From Nocardia brasiliensis ATCC 700358 (GTDB taxonomy: Bacteria; Actinomycetota; Actinomycetes; Mycobacteriales; Mycobacteriaceae): a DNA stretch of 64,000 nt. How positions within the stretch are numbered: the stretch's first letter is position 1; every line of letters begins with the position of its first letter. This document shows, piece after piece, positions 8,507 through 17,533 of this stretch. The position numbers were made by a program, and so were the translations under genes. The notes beneath the pieces are model-generated. The model was not told the origin of the DNA. It worked only from the letters and a program-made list of their open reading frames with translations, and made no database searches. The stretch is taken from contig NC_018681.1 in the NCBI RefSeq assembly GCF_000250675.2, forward strand, positions 1,736,001 to 1,800,000, in the 5' to 3' direction.

Positions 8507-8787
8507 GATCGCCACGCTACGCTGAACGACGTCGGAATTCACCGGCATCGCCGCGGCCGCCGCTGCGTCCGCGCATTTGCGCGGCAGTATGTCCGTCGCG
8601 GGTGCTCTTGGTCAGGGTGCTCGAATTCTCTTGTGGTGCCGCCAGTTCGGACGCTTCTCGAATTCTGTTGCGGGAGCCCGTCGGAACCTTGATTTCGGGT
8701 AGCCCTTGCAGTTGAACAACGCATTCTGGAAAACACTAGTGATTTGCCAGTAGTTCGGCCGCGGGCACCGCTGGAAGGCTCCTCCGC

Positions 8788-10545
8788 ATGGACAGTGTGG
8801 TTTGGTCGGCGGCGTGCCGACGGGGGGCCATCGCCCTCGTGGCATCCGCGGTGGTGGCATCGATGACACAGGCCGGGGTGGCGGCGGCCGACCCGGAGCC
8901 GGTGACTGCGGCGAGCGATCGGCAGGAACAGGTACTGTCGACGCGGGACGGGGTCGTGACGTCGTATGTCAGTTATCTGCTGCCGTTGCCCGCGGACGCG
9001 CCCGCGCATCCGGCGGCCTGCGATCGGGTCGGATATCTGCGGTATCGGTCCGTGGACGGGCCGGCCGATTCGGCGGACGCGGCGCATATCGCGATCCAGG
9101 AGCAGGGACTCGGGGGTGGTGCGCAGAACTCCGACAGCGTCGCGTTCAATACCGTGCATTCGGCGCGGGCCATGGGGCAGCAGATCGAATTCTGGGCGCT
9201 GGGACGGCGTAGCGCGTGCCTCGACGAGACCGAGGGTTTCGACTACGCGCTGCGCAGCGGCGACTACCTCGACGCGGTCGACTACTACTTCAACGGAAAA
9301 CCGTTGGACGGCAAGGTGTTCCCGGGAATCAAGACCTCTGCCGAACTGCCGGTGCTCGATTTCATGGGTCTCGAACGCGTGGTGCGGGACCAGTACGAGG
9401 TGATGCTGGCGGAGGTGCCGGAGCAGGCCGAGCGGCAGCGGCGGTTCGTCTGCACCGGAATCTCGTTGGGCGGCTTGGTGACCGGCTTCTTCGCCGACTG
9501 GGACTTCGACGGGCGGCCCGGCGCGGATCAATGCGCGGCCTTTGCCGCGCAGGACTCGATCATCTCCTCCGATCCGGTCGCCATCCAGAACACCCCGCTG
9601 CTGCACGACATCACCAATGCCCTCGTCTCTCCGGCGGAGACAGTGGTGCAGAACGGATTTCGGGCAGGACTACTGCCGCGTACGTTCGGCCCGTTGCCGG
9701 TGATCGGCACCAAGGGGTTCCTGTTGCTGCGGCTGGCGGGCTTGGCCGCGCATCTGGATCCCGACGGGGAGAGCAGGCTGCTCGCGCACATCCCGCACGA
9801 CCCGGAGATGGACACGACGCTCAACTACCTGTTCGCCCGCAGCTGGAGTGCCTTCGCCACCAACGGCGCCGACGGCACCGGCACCATGCGCGACTACCGG
9901 TTCACCAATTCCGCCTTACTCGGTGTGTTGATCGACAACAACTCGTCCAACTTCACGCTCTTCCAGCAGGGTCTGGGTGCGCTGGCCGGCGGGCCGGTGG
10001 AGGAGAAGACCTTCCCGAATCCCGGCTCCGTCACGCAGATCCCGCTGCTCGGCAACTACCTCAGGATGGGCGCGGGCCCGCAGACGCGCGTCGCGCCGAC
10101 CGACCGCGGCGCGCTCTACACCTGGCGCAATTACGACGACGTCATCGGCGTCGGGTACACCGCCCCCGCCCACGAGACTGCCGACACCCGTGATGCCGCA
10201 AGGCAACTCGCGATGGGATCGCCGTATGCGTACTGGGAGACCTACTTTCCGCTGCGCGTGGTGGTTGATATCGGTGCGGGCTACGGCGGTGCGCGCAGCG
10301 GCGAGCTGAACGGACTGCGCTACCACGGCATGAGCCGCACCAAACCCAATTACGCCGCCTTCGCACAGGACAGCGTTGTGCAAGCCGCGGTCGGTGCGCT
10401 CTTTCCGACGCCGCCGTCGTCGACGGTCGTAACACTGCCCGGCTACAACCACGTCGACACCATCGGCGCCGCCGCGGTGCAGAACGACGGAAGCCCGGAC
10501 TACAGCGGAGAAACTCTGGCGCGCTTCATCCGGACGCTCGGCTAG
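8788..10545 (+). CDS. Secreted alpha/beta-hydrolase-like protein
   Basis: 585-residue protein with a clear signal peptide (MDSVVWSAACRRG, then an Ala/Val-rich core to about AAAD at residues 32-35). The motif FVCTGISLGGLVTGFF places a nucleophile Ser at about residue 226 in GxSxGG, and LPGYNHVDTIGAA near the end supplies a candidate catalytic His, so an alpha/beta hydrolase fold is likely. A large insert with many Asn/Thr residues lies between them. GGAAGG lies 12 bases before the ATG. The last 20 bases overlap the convergent regulator gene. The substrate (lipid or polyketide ester) is not readable from sequence, and the family is not one I can name precisely. Confidence 0.75.
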   Translation: MDSVVWSAACRRGAIALVASAVVASMTQAGVAAADPEPVTAASDRQEQVLSTRDGVVTSYVSYLLPLPADAPAHPAACDRVGYLRYRSVDGPADSADAAHIAIQEQGLGGGAQNSDSVAFNTVHSARAMGQQIEFWALGRRSACLDETEGFDYALRSGDYLDAVDYYFNGKPLDGKVFPGIKTSAELPVLDFMGLERVVRDQYEVMLAEVPEQAERQRRFVCTGISLGGLVTGFFADWDFDGRPGADQCAAFAAQDSIISSDPVAIQNTPLLHDITNALVSPAETVVQNGFRAGLLPRTFGPLPVIGTKGFLLLRLAGLAAHLDPDGESRLLAHIPHDPEMDTTLNYLFARSWSAFATNGADGTGTMRDYRFTNSALLGVLIDNNSSNFTLFQQGLGALAGGPVEEKTFPNPGSVTQIPLLGNYLRMGAGPQTRVAPTDRGALYTWRNYDDVIGVGYTAPAHETADTRDAARQLAMGSPYAYWETYFPLRVVVDIGAGYGGARSGELNGLRYHGMSRTKPNYAAFAQDSVVQAAVGALFPTPPSSTVVTLPGYNHVDTIGAAAVQNDGSPDYSGETLARFIRTLG

Positions 10546-11461
10546 GTGAGTTGCCGGTCGAACGCTCGGATCTCGCCCAGGCCGCGTGTATTTCGGCCGC
10601 GGTGGTTTCGTAGAGCCCTGCCAGATGTTCGGCTCGTTCGTCGGACAGTCGGGTCTTGCCACGTTCGATCTGAGCGAAGGCGTCGGTGCGCATGCCCAAC
10701 GTCCAGGCGACCTGTGACTGGATCAAGCCTGCCAGCCAGCGGAATTCGGCGAGGGTTCGAGTGTGGGCGGGGAAGTCGAGAATCTCGTCCATCCTGACCT
10801 CGAGCGCGACCGCCACTCGGTGCAAGAGGTGGACCTGCGGCCGGCTGCCGCCGGTACACCAGCCGTAGATCGTGGTCGCCCCGACGCCGCTGTGCCGGGC
10901 GAGTTCGGCGATCGAGAAGCCCTCCCGGCGTCGAATCGCGTCGAAGCGTGCGGCGTCGAAGCCGCGCAGGATGTGCCCGTTCATTGCAGAAACTTCTCGA
11001 TCGTGAGGTCGCTGTTGCGAATCGCTTGCGGCTTCGGAGATTTGGAGCAGTGCGGCGAGGGTGGACAGGCGTTTGATGGCGTCGCTGGACAACGCGGCCG
11101 AGGTGCGGACCAGCCGACGTAGCGCCGTATCGGACAGTTTCGCGGCGAGCGTTTCGTTCCAGTGGCTGGAACCCAGCTCGGGGCCTTCGGTGAAATAGTC
11201 GTCCTCGACTTCGAAAAACGTTGCCAGCGTTGCGATGACCTTCGCGGAGGGTTCGGTGCGGATACCCCTGCGCAGTTGCGATAGATAGGGCGAAGAGATG
11301 CGGCAGCCGCGTCGGTCGAGTTCTCGGCGGAGTTGTTCATTGCTCAGTGTTTTGGTGTGCTGTTGTTGCCATCGGTCGATCAGGGCGTTGAGCTTCGCCG
11401 CGAACCCCCCGGGCGATGCGCGGTTCGGGGTCGGCTCGTAGCGCTCGGGCGCTGGTTGCAT
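10526..11461 (-). CDS. Regulator joining an EspR-like domain to two further XRE-type HTH domains
   Basis: 311-residue DNA-binding protein. Residues 18-145 closely resemble EspR, the mycobacterial nucleoid-associated regulator of ESX-1: FAAKLNALIDR, SSPYLSQLRRGIRTEPS (recognition helix), LATFFEVEDDYF, and a helical tail. Residues 170-228 form a second HTH (FSIAELARHSGVGATTIYGW) and 238-290 a third (LIQSQVAWTLGMRTDAFAQIE). EspR itself is about 132 residues with one HTH. The ATG at 11461 is chosen because AAGGAG lies seven bases upstream; an in-frame ATG at 11485 adds eight residues. The gene follows the secretory lipase gene by 39 bases, so co-transcription is likely. Confidence 0.8.
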   Translation of the reverse strand: MQPAPERYEPTPNRASPGGFAAKLNALIDRWQQQHTKTLSNEQLRRELDRRGCRISSPYLSQLRRGIRTEPSAKVIATLATFFEVEDDYFTEGPELGSSHWNETLAAKLSDTALRRLVRTSAALSSDAIKRLSTLAALLQISEAASDSQQRPHDREVSAMNGHILRGFDAARFDAIRRREGFSIAELARHSGVGATTIYGWCTGGSRPQVHLLHRVAVALEVRMDEILDFPAHTRTLAEFRWLAGLIQSQVAWTLGMRTDAFAQIERGKTRLSDERAEHLAGLYETTAAEIHAAWARSERSTGNSPSRASG

Positions 11462-11500
11462 CGTCGGCTCCTTCAACAGACCCATGGCCTCTCTGCGGAG

Positions 11501-12943
11501 TCAGCGGCCGGGTGTGCGTCCGACTTGTTGTCCGGTGAGCAGTCCGGCCAGGGCGGGCCATTTCTGGACGAGCAAGTCGACGACGTCGCCCTCGGCGAGG
11601 GTGCTGAATTGTTTGTTGGTCCGGCAGCCGGGTTGGGCGGGGCGGTCTTCGAGGCGGTCGACGACGAAGTTGTAGGCGCGAGGGATCCAGGTGAGCAGTC
11701 CGGAAATGTGTTCGGCGAAGTATTCGCTGTCGTAGGTGATGGATTGGCCGGGATCGTCGCAGTACCAGTCGATCAGGCGGTCGGTGCCTGCGTAGGGGAT
11801 CAGCTCGTCGCTTTGCGCGTGGTAGACGTACATCGGCACGGTGGGTCGTTGCTTGCCCAGCGCGTTGTCGTTGATCGCGTCGACGATGGCGGGTTCGGCC
11901 AGGATGCCGCCGGGCTCGGGCCCGGTGTAGCCGCCGAGGTAGTTCCAGAACGGGAAAGTGGCCGAGCCGTAAGGGCTGTGGCACAGGAGGCTTTTCACGG
12001 TCATGGTGAATCGGGTGAACCAGTCGGTCCTGGTCTCCAGGACCTGTTTCACGCCGGGGTATTCGGTGGCGAAGCCGGAGAAGGCGCCACCGATCAGTCC
12101 GGCGCCGATGTTGAAGTTGTTCTGGCGGATGACCGCGGGCAAGTCGGCCATGGCGACACCGCCGAGGCCGATGCCCACGATATTCAGTTCCGGGGCATAG
12201 TCTTTGGCGTGTTCGGTGAGCCAGCCGGTGGGGATGGAGCCGCCCGAGTAGCCGAGTGCGGCGATGCGCGTGTCATTCCCGGCGGACAGCTCCAAGGGGG
12301 TGAACTTTATCGCCGCGCGCATGGCGTCCAGGGTTGCCTGCCCGCCGATGACGGCGGCGCCGAAGGCCGAGTTCGGCCCTTGGTAGTCGGGCATGGACAG
12401 GGCGTAGCCGTTCGATACCGCTTCCAGGACAGCGAGATTCGCTTCGCCCATGTTCACGAAGTCGGAGAAGATCGGGATGCTGCCCTGCTGGATCCCGTAG
12501 GACGGCGCGCAGTACATCGCGGTGGAGTCTTCGGCCACCTGGTAGGACAACAGCTTTCGCCCGCCTTCGGGAGCGGGCCCGCGCGGCTTGATCAAGGTGG
12601 TCACGGTGGCGATGGCTCGGCCGTGGCTGTCGTTGGTCCGATACAGCACCTGCCAGGCGTCCACGTTCATCGGGATCACGTTCAACGCGGCCGGAGTGAT
12701 CAAGCGCGCCTTCAGGATATCCCCGGGTGCGGCGGCCTCGACAGCAGTCGCCGGCGCCCGATAGAACGGATCTAGTTCGGGGGGCAGCACTGCGACCGGC
12801 AACGGATCGATCGGCACCTCGGTTCTGATCCCCGGCGCAGCCGCGGCCATCCCGCCGGTCAGTTGCACCGCCAATACCGTTATGGCGGAAAGCAATACCG
12901 CCCGAATCCAGTGCCGTTGCCACCCCGTTGTGGATACCCGCAT
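11501..12943 (-). CDS. Secretory lipase family protein
   Basis: 480-residue secreted lipase (LIP family, PF03583 type). The signal peptide is MRVSTTGWQRHWIR followed by a hydrophobic core ending AAAAPG. Family features visible are LLSYQVAEDSTAMYCAPSYG, the nucleophile elbow ALGYSGGSIPTGW, YVYHAQSDELIPY (likely the catalytic-Asp loop), and a C-terminal His-containing segment FAEHISGLL. These enzymes hydrolyse acylglycerols outside the cell. The ATG at 12943 has GAGGAA seven bases upstream; longer starts up to 13015 are less likely because they would bury the signal peptide. The downstream EspR-like gene may control it or related lipid functions. Confidence 0.85.
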   Translation of the reverse strand: MRVSTTGWQRHWIRAVLLSAITVLAVQLTGGMAAAAPGIRTEVPIDPLPVAVLPPELDPFYRAPATAVEAAAPGDILKARLITPAALNVIPMNVDAWQVLYRTNDSHGRAIATVTTLIKPRGPAPEGGRKLLSYQVAEDSTAMYCAPSYGIQQGSIPIFSDFVNMGEANLAVLEAVSNGYALSMPDYQGPNSAFGAAVIGGQATLDAMRAAIKFTPLELSAGNDTRIAALGYSGGSIPTGWLTEHAKDYAPELNIVGIGLGGVAMADLPAVIRQNNFNIGAGLIGGAFSGFATEYPGVKQVLETRTDWFTRFTMTVKSLLCHSPYGSATFPFWNYLGGYTGPEPGGILAEPAIVDAINDNALGKQRPTVPMYVYHAQSDELIPYAGTDRLIDWYCDDPGQSITYDSEYFAEHISGLLTWIPRAYNFVVDRLEDRPAQPGCRTNKQFSTLAEGDVVDLLVQKWPALAGLLTGQQVGRTPGR

Positions 12944-13090
12944 TCGCTTCCTCGCTCTCGGAGACAACCTCTGGTGCGGATCTGTGCCGTTTCTGTTCCG
13001 TTGCCGGGGGGTCACCGGGTGGCCTCGGGAAATCCGAATGAAAGGCCCTTAGACCCGGTGCCGGGTGCTTCGTATCCTTCGCAGTCTATG

Positions 13091-13108
13091 GGAGACTGTA
13101 TAGTCTCC
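13091..13108. promoter_or_regulatory. Candidate TetR operator
   Basis: Perfect inverted repeat with seven-base arms GGAGACT and AGTCTCC around GTAT, in the divergent promoter region between the lipase gene and the TetR gene at 13182. The placement fits autoregulation and control of the lipase. Confidence 0.5.
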
Positions 13109-13181
13109 AGAAGCATCGTGCAACATGCTGGCTATAATTTGTAGACGGACTGGTTTCCCGGAGACGAGGTAATCTACCACC

Positions 13182-13838
13182 GTGGCCCCTTTGACCCCGC
13201 TCAATATCTCGCGTGACCGCCTTCCGAGTGGAAAGCATCGTTTCACCAGGGAGGATGTCGTTTCTTCACAGCGTGGCAGGATTCATCTGGGTCTGTTCGA
13301 AGCCCTCCATGCCAAGGGCTATGCCGCGACTACGATCACTGACATCGCCGAACGCTCCGGAGTATCCCGGCGTACCTTCTATCAGCAATTCACTGGCAAA
13401 GAGGACTGCTACCTCGCCGCCTTCGACGCGGTGCTGCCCGTGGTGATCAGCGCGATCGACGACGGTATCGAACGTTCCGCGGGGGACTGGCGGGCCCGGA
13501 TCGACGCCTCCCTGCAAGCCTTCATCGAGGTCCTGGTGGCCGAACCCGCTGCGGCCTGGGCGCTACTGGTGGAATCCCTGGGCGCGGGCCCGCTCATCTC
13601 GGCCCGCCGCGCGCAGATGCTCGCGGCGTTCGCCGGCCGCGTTCGCGGGGCGTATCACATTGCGCAGCAAGATGACCCGAAGTTACCCGAGCTGCCGCCG
13701 GAAATGTTCGACCTGCTCGTCGGCGGCTACGACGACCGTGTCCGCCACTGCATGACCACCCGTAGCATCAGCGAATTGCCCAGCGTGACACCACTGCTCG
13801 TGTACGCCACCCGCCGGCTGTTCGGCGATCCCGAGTAG
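13182..13838 (+). CDS. TetR/AcrR family transcriptional regulator
   Basis: 218-residue regulator. The N-terminal HTH (about residues 28-75) reads LFEALHAKGYAATTITDIAE, then SGVSRRTFYQQFTGKEDCYL, a classic TetR signature. The C-terminal ligand domain is of the type seen in many actinobacterial regulators (EVLVAEPAAAWALLVES). It is divergent from the secretory lipase, with an 18-bp palindrome between them that is a likely operator. The GTG start at 13182 has only a weak upstream purine site (GAGGT, 13 bases). The target is probably the lipase/EspR-like operon or itself; the ligand is unknown. Confidence 0.85.
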   Translation: MAPLTPLNISRDRLPSGKHRFTREDVVSSQRGRIHLGLFEALHAKGYAATTITDIAERSGVSRRTFYQQFTGKEDCYLAAFDAVLPVVISAIDDGIERSAGDWRARIDASLQAFIEVLVAEPAAAWALLVESLGAGPLISARRAQMLAAFAGRVRGAYHIAQQDDPKLPELPPEMFDLLVGGYDDRVRHCMTTRSISELPSVTPLLVYATRRLFGDPE

Positions 13839-13949
13839 TCCCCGGCCGGGACTGCGCAGTCAACTGACGGCACTGCTTCGGCGTACGACCTCAGGTGTCG
13901 GGTAAGAATTAGGCTTCCATCGCAAGACAGGTACGACGCCGGAGGTTCC

Positions 13950-14768
13950 ATGCGTTTGATCTCGACCGGCCGGCACCATGCCCGCTTCGAATTCGGCGAT
14001 CTGCAAGTGATTTCGTTGCGAGACGGGTACATCGATATGCCGCCGACCCGGCTCCGGGGCGCGGACGGGTGCCCGCTCGAGGAACTGCCCGCCGGCGTAC
14101 CGCTGGTCGGCGCGAACTTGCGACTGGCGGTCAACGCCTTCTTCGTCACCGACGGCACGCGATCGGTGCTGATCGACACCGGCGGGGCCGACGTCTGGCC
14201 CGAACCCACCATGGGATTGATCTACGCCGCGCTCGACGAAGCGGGTATCGATCGCGCACAGATCACCGACGTGGCCATCACCCACAGGCACGAAGACCAC
14301 GTGAGCGGGTTGGTCATGCCGGACGGTACAGAGGCGTTTCCCGAACTCGAGCGTGTGTGGATCGGCGCGGGCGACACGTCGGTGTGCACCGGACGGCTCG
14401 CGCCGCTGCGCGACCGGGTCGTCCCCGTGTCGGAGCAGGTCGCGATCAACGAATGGACCACCGCGATCCCGACACCCGGGCACACCCCCGGCCACACCGT
14501 CTACGACGTCAGGAGCGGAGCCGGTCACCTGCTCGTGTGGGGCGACACCGTGCACGTTCCCACACTCCAATTCGAGCAGCCGAACGTGGCTTGGGAGTTC
14601 GACGGCAACCAATCCCAGGCCCGTGCCGTGCGAGCGGCGCTCCTCGAACAACTGATCCGGCCGCACCACTTCGTGGCCGGCGCCCATCTCGACTCGCCCG
14701 GCGTCGCCCGCGTCACGCCGTCCGGTGCCGGCTATTCGCTGGAATACCTCGTTCCCCCGATCGGCTGA
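13950..14768 (+). CDS. MBL-fold metallo-hydrolase
   Basis: 272-residue metallo-beta-lactamase-fold enzyme. The metal-binding motif appears as THRHEDHVSG (HxHxDH) at about residues 110-117, the next ligand His lies in TPGHTPGHTVYD, then an Asp in VWGDTVHVP and a final His in VAGAHLDSPG. This full set supports an active dinuclear zinc hydrolase. The gene has GGAGG before its ATG at 13950. It runs convergently into corA with a 30-base gap. Relatives include lactonases and thioester hydrolases; the substrate cannot be assigned. Confidence 0.85.
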   Translation: MRLISTGRHHARFEFGDLQVISLRDGYIDMPPTRLRGADGCPLEELPAGVPLVGANLRLAVNAFFVTDGTRSVLIDTGGADVWPEPTMGLIYAALDEAGIDRAQITDVAITHRHEDHVSGLVMPDGTEAFPELERVWIGAGDTSVCTGRLAPLRDRVVPVSEQVAINEWTTAIPTPGHTPGHTVYDVRSGAGHLLVWGDTVHVPTLQFEQPNVAWEFDGNQSQARAVRAALLEQLIRPHHFVAGAHLDSPGVARVTPSGAGYSLEYLVPPIG

Positions 14769-14798
14769 TCGAGCCGCTGGCGTGGGCCGCGTCCGAGC

Positions 14799-15914
14799 TC
14801 ACATCCACTTCTTGCGCCGGAACGTCACGTACAGCACGATCGCGAAGGCCAGCATCGCGCCGAGGGCGAGCGGGTAGCCCAGCATCCAGTGCAGCTCCGG
14901 CATGTGCTCGAAGTTCATGCCGTAGATGGCGCCGACCAGGGTGGGCGCGAACAGGATCGCCGCCCAACCGGAGATCTTCTTCATGTCCTCGTTCTGGCGT
15001 TGCGCGACGAGCGTGGCGTTGACGTTCAGGATCTGTGCGAGGGCGTTGCGGTACTCCGAGACGCGCGTGTCGACGCGCGTGAGGTGATCGGCGACGTCTT
15101 GCAGATACGCGCGCAGCGGCTCGGGAATGCCGTAGCGAGTGAAGCCGCTGCGCAGCGCGTCCAGGACTTCCGCGAGTGAGACGGTCGCGTGCTGCAGGTC
15201 GATGATTTCCTCGCTGAGCCGATAGATCCGCTCGGTGACGGCGGCGTCTCCGCTGAACACCTGGCGTTCGATCTGCTCTTTGTCGATGGCGAGCCCGCGC
15301 AACACCGGGGTATAGCCGTCGACCACGGCATCGAGCAGTCGGTAGAGAATGGCTTCGGGTCCCAGATCGAGCAGCTGGGCGTCATCGAGCAGCGTCCGGC
15401 CGCCGCGGGCCGCCACCGCCGCCGGGTCCAGCAGGTCCCCGGTATCGGTGCCATCGATCCAGCGCCGATCCTGGCACAGCACGGCGATCGCGTGCGGGAG
15501 CACCAGCACGTGGAACTCGGAGAAGTCGACGTCTTCTGCTTCGTCGAGATAGTGCGCCGAGCGCACGACCAGGAACAAGACCTCGCCGTAGCGTTCGAGT
15601 TTCGGGCGTTGGCCCGCGTGCCGCAGGTCCTCGGCGAGCACCGGATGCAGTGCGAAAGCCTCGGCCAACTCGTCGACATCCGTCGCTGTCGGCGCGGGAA
15701 AGAGAAAAATCGCAGTCCGGTTCGGCTCGTCCTGCGCGAATCGCAGTGCTCCCGAGAGCGTCGCATCATCCGGCCCGTCCGAGAGTCGCCCGTCGATGAC
15801 GAACCTCGTCGAACGAGTCGAGCCGGTGACCGCATCCGCCGTGCCATCCGGGCCGTGTCCCTCGGGCCGGCCCGACCGCGACGGAACAAGATCGCCTTTC
15901 GCATCCCGAGCCAT
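14799..15914 (-). CDS. corA: CorA-type magnesium/divalent-cation transporter
   Basis: 371-residue CorA/MIT family channel. The N-terminal cytoplasmic domain and long helices (for example SEYRNALAQILNVNATLVAQ) precede two C-terminal membrane helices. The signature YGMNF sits at the end of the first helix (IFLAPTLVGAIYGMNFEHMP region) and the protein ends in basic RRKKWM, as in CorA. It would carry Mg2+, Co2+ or Ni2+ across the membrane as a pentamer. The ATG at 15914 is preceded by GAGGAGGGA. The same frame runs open upstream into the frameshifted gene at 16148-17240, but the ribosome site marks the true start. I see no Mg riboswitch in the 233 bases upstream. Confidence 0.9.
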   Translation of the reverse strand: MARDAKGDLVPSRSGRPEGHGPDGTADAVTGSTRSTRFVIDGRLSDGPDDATLSGALRFAQDEPNRTAIFLFPAPTATDVDELAEAFALHPVLAEDLRHAGQRPKLERYGEVLFLVVRSAHYLDEAEDVDFSEFHVLVLPHAIAVLCQDRRWIDGTDTGDLLDPAAVAARGGRTLLDDAQLLDLGPEAILYRLLDAVVDGYTPVLRGLAIDKEQIERQVFSGDAAVTERIYRLSEEIIDLQHATVSLAEVLDALRSGFTRYGIPEPLRAYLQDVADHLTRVDTRVSEYRNALAQILNVNATLVAQRQNEDMKKISGWAAILFAPTLVGAIYGMNFEHMPELHWMLGYPLALGAMLAFAIVLYVTFRRKKWM

Positions 15915-16147
15915 CGATGCTCCCTCCTCGAACTCGTCGGTACCAGAAGCCATTTCGCGCCCGCCGAGCCCAACCCCGCGGAGCGGATTCGGGTCGGTCA
16001 GGCCCCGCGGCAAACCCCCTGGTGGGTGAATCCTCGCCCAGGCCGTCGAAGCGTATCGGAAGGCCTGCCGCGATTTACGCGCCGACCAGGTTGCAGCCGT
16101 GAGACAGCGTGGCCGGGAATTCGGTCGATCATCTAATGGCCGGTCGC

Positions 16148-17240
16148 TCAAAGGATTTGGTCGCTCAGCAGGCGGCGGATCTCTTGGTCCGGATAGCGGG
16201 TGGTCCGGCTGTCCTGCTGGAACACCCGCATGAATGAGCCCATCGCCGCCGCGACGGGCGCGTGCCGCGTGAGGATCGCGGCGGCCTGCGCCGGGATGCC
16301 CTCCGGCGGTTCGCCCTCGGCGAAGGCGCGCACCATCTCGGCCCGCGTCTCCCGGTCCGCCCGGAGCCGGTACAGGGCGGCGATCAGCCAGTTCACCAGG
16401 TAGGTGGCGGTGTAGCCGCGGTCGTAGCTCCGGTGCTGGTCGAAGAACGTGACTTCGGTCGGCGAGAGGTCGAATTCGCAGGAGAGCGCGAGGCCGTAGT
16501 CGGCGAAGTAGAGGCATCGGCCGTCGGTCAGGATGTTCTCGAAGTGCGCGTCGAGGTGCAGCAAGCCGCGGCTGTTCATGAACCGCGTGCCGACGGCCAG
16601 CTCTCGCTCCACCATGACGCAGGCTGCGGTCGGCAGCCTCGTCGCCCGCCTCGATCTGGGCGTTGAGCCATTCGTGCAGGTTCTGCGGGAGGTACTCCAG
16701 GAACAGCGCGATGCTCGCCGAAGCATCCCGGATGGCCTCGATCCGGTGGCGTACCTGCGGTCGGCCGTCCCAGTAGGCGACGGCGCGGTCGATGTCGGCG
16801 AGTTCCTCCGCCAGCGGTGCCGTGCCCGGCAGCACCCGCCAGTGATACATCAGCGGGAAGCCCTCGTGTTCGGCGGCGAGCACCCAGTTCGTTGTCATGA
16901 CGTGCACGGAGAGTTCCCGCCACACCCCGAAGCCGGGCCCGCCGAGGAGGCCGACGCCGTATTGGCAGAACAGCGGCAGGTCGAACAGGTTCGCCGTGGA
17001 CCGGACGTGTTCGGGCTGCCGTTCCAAGTCGGTGAGTGGCACTCGCTTTACGAAGACCGGGGTTCCGACGACCTCCAGCAGCGCCGACTTCCCGCCGATG
17101 CCGGTGCCGATCGGTGCGGCCCGGTCCACGAGTTCGCGCAGCGCGTAGTCGCTGTGCAGAGCCAGGGCAGTGGAGACGGTGCTGTGGGTGCGCAGTCGCG
17201 ACTGGTGTGACAGGCCGGGAGTCGTCGCGTGAGGTGACAT
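16148..17240 (-). pseudogene. Kinase-like (protein kinase/APH fold) gene split by a frameshift
   Basis: Two frames on the minus strand together make one kinase-like protein of about 363 residues. The first, from the ATG at 17240, encodes the N-lobe and hinge (SALLEVVGTPVFVKRVPL, with the likely ATP-binding Lys, through ALFLEYLPQNLHEWLNAQI). Near 16625 it should switch by +1 to a frame encoding ACVMVERELAVGTRF, the catalytic loop LLHLDAHFENIL and the DFG-like FADYGLALS, ending at 16148. One extra base (or two missing) explains it. Uncorrected, the first frame contains no stop and runs on into corA, giving a false fusion. A sequencing error and true inactivation are both possible. The catalytic residues themselves look intact. 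Confidence 0.75.
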
Positions 17241-17432
17241 TGCTACTACCTGCTTCCCGGCCTGCCCGCACTGATCGCTGGTGCCAGCGGCCTAGTTCTT
17301 CGTGCATGTGGTTCGTATTTGTCTGCACCAGTGAAGGATTCACTCTCATCATGCTCGGCGATCGGACGCGTGCTGCACGAGCACACGAAAGATGCCGCCG
17401 ACCCGGCGGTTCCACGAAGATCGACGTCCTCG

Positions 17433-17470
17433 ACGGCTATGCGGCGGAACATGTACCGCCGCATAGCCGT
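17433..17470. terminator. Strong hairpin downstream of amidase
   Basis: Fifteen-base perfectly matched arms (ACGGCTATGCGGCGG and its complement) around an eight-base loop, 64 bases beyond the amidase stop on the minus strand. There is no T-run, so it may act as a processing or stabilising stem rather than a classical terminator. Confidence 0.5.
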
Positions 17471-17533
17471 TCGGTCCCGGAGGACTCCGACAGGATGGCC
17501 GGGGTGCCGGTGACCGCGAACCTGTGTGCTCTG

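Noticed and set aside
11333..12775. A 480-codon plus-strand frame across the lipase gene
   Set aside because: The minus strand encodes a complete secretory lipase with signal peptide and catalytic motif; the plus frame has Gly/Val/Asp-rich low-complexity content.
15915..16147. A magnesium riboswitch upstream of corA
   Set aside because: No M-box-like conserved segments or long stems were found in this leader.
14799..17240. An 813-residue fusion of a kinase-like protein with CorA
   Set aside because: The frame is open only because of a frameshift in the upstream gene; corA has its own GAGGAGGGA ribosome site and ATG at 15914.
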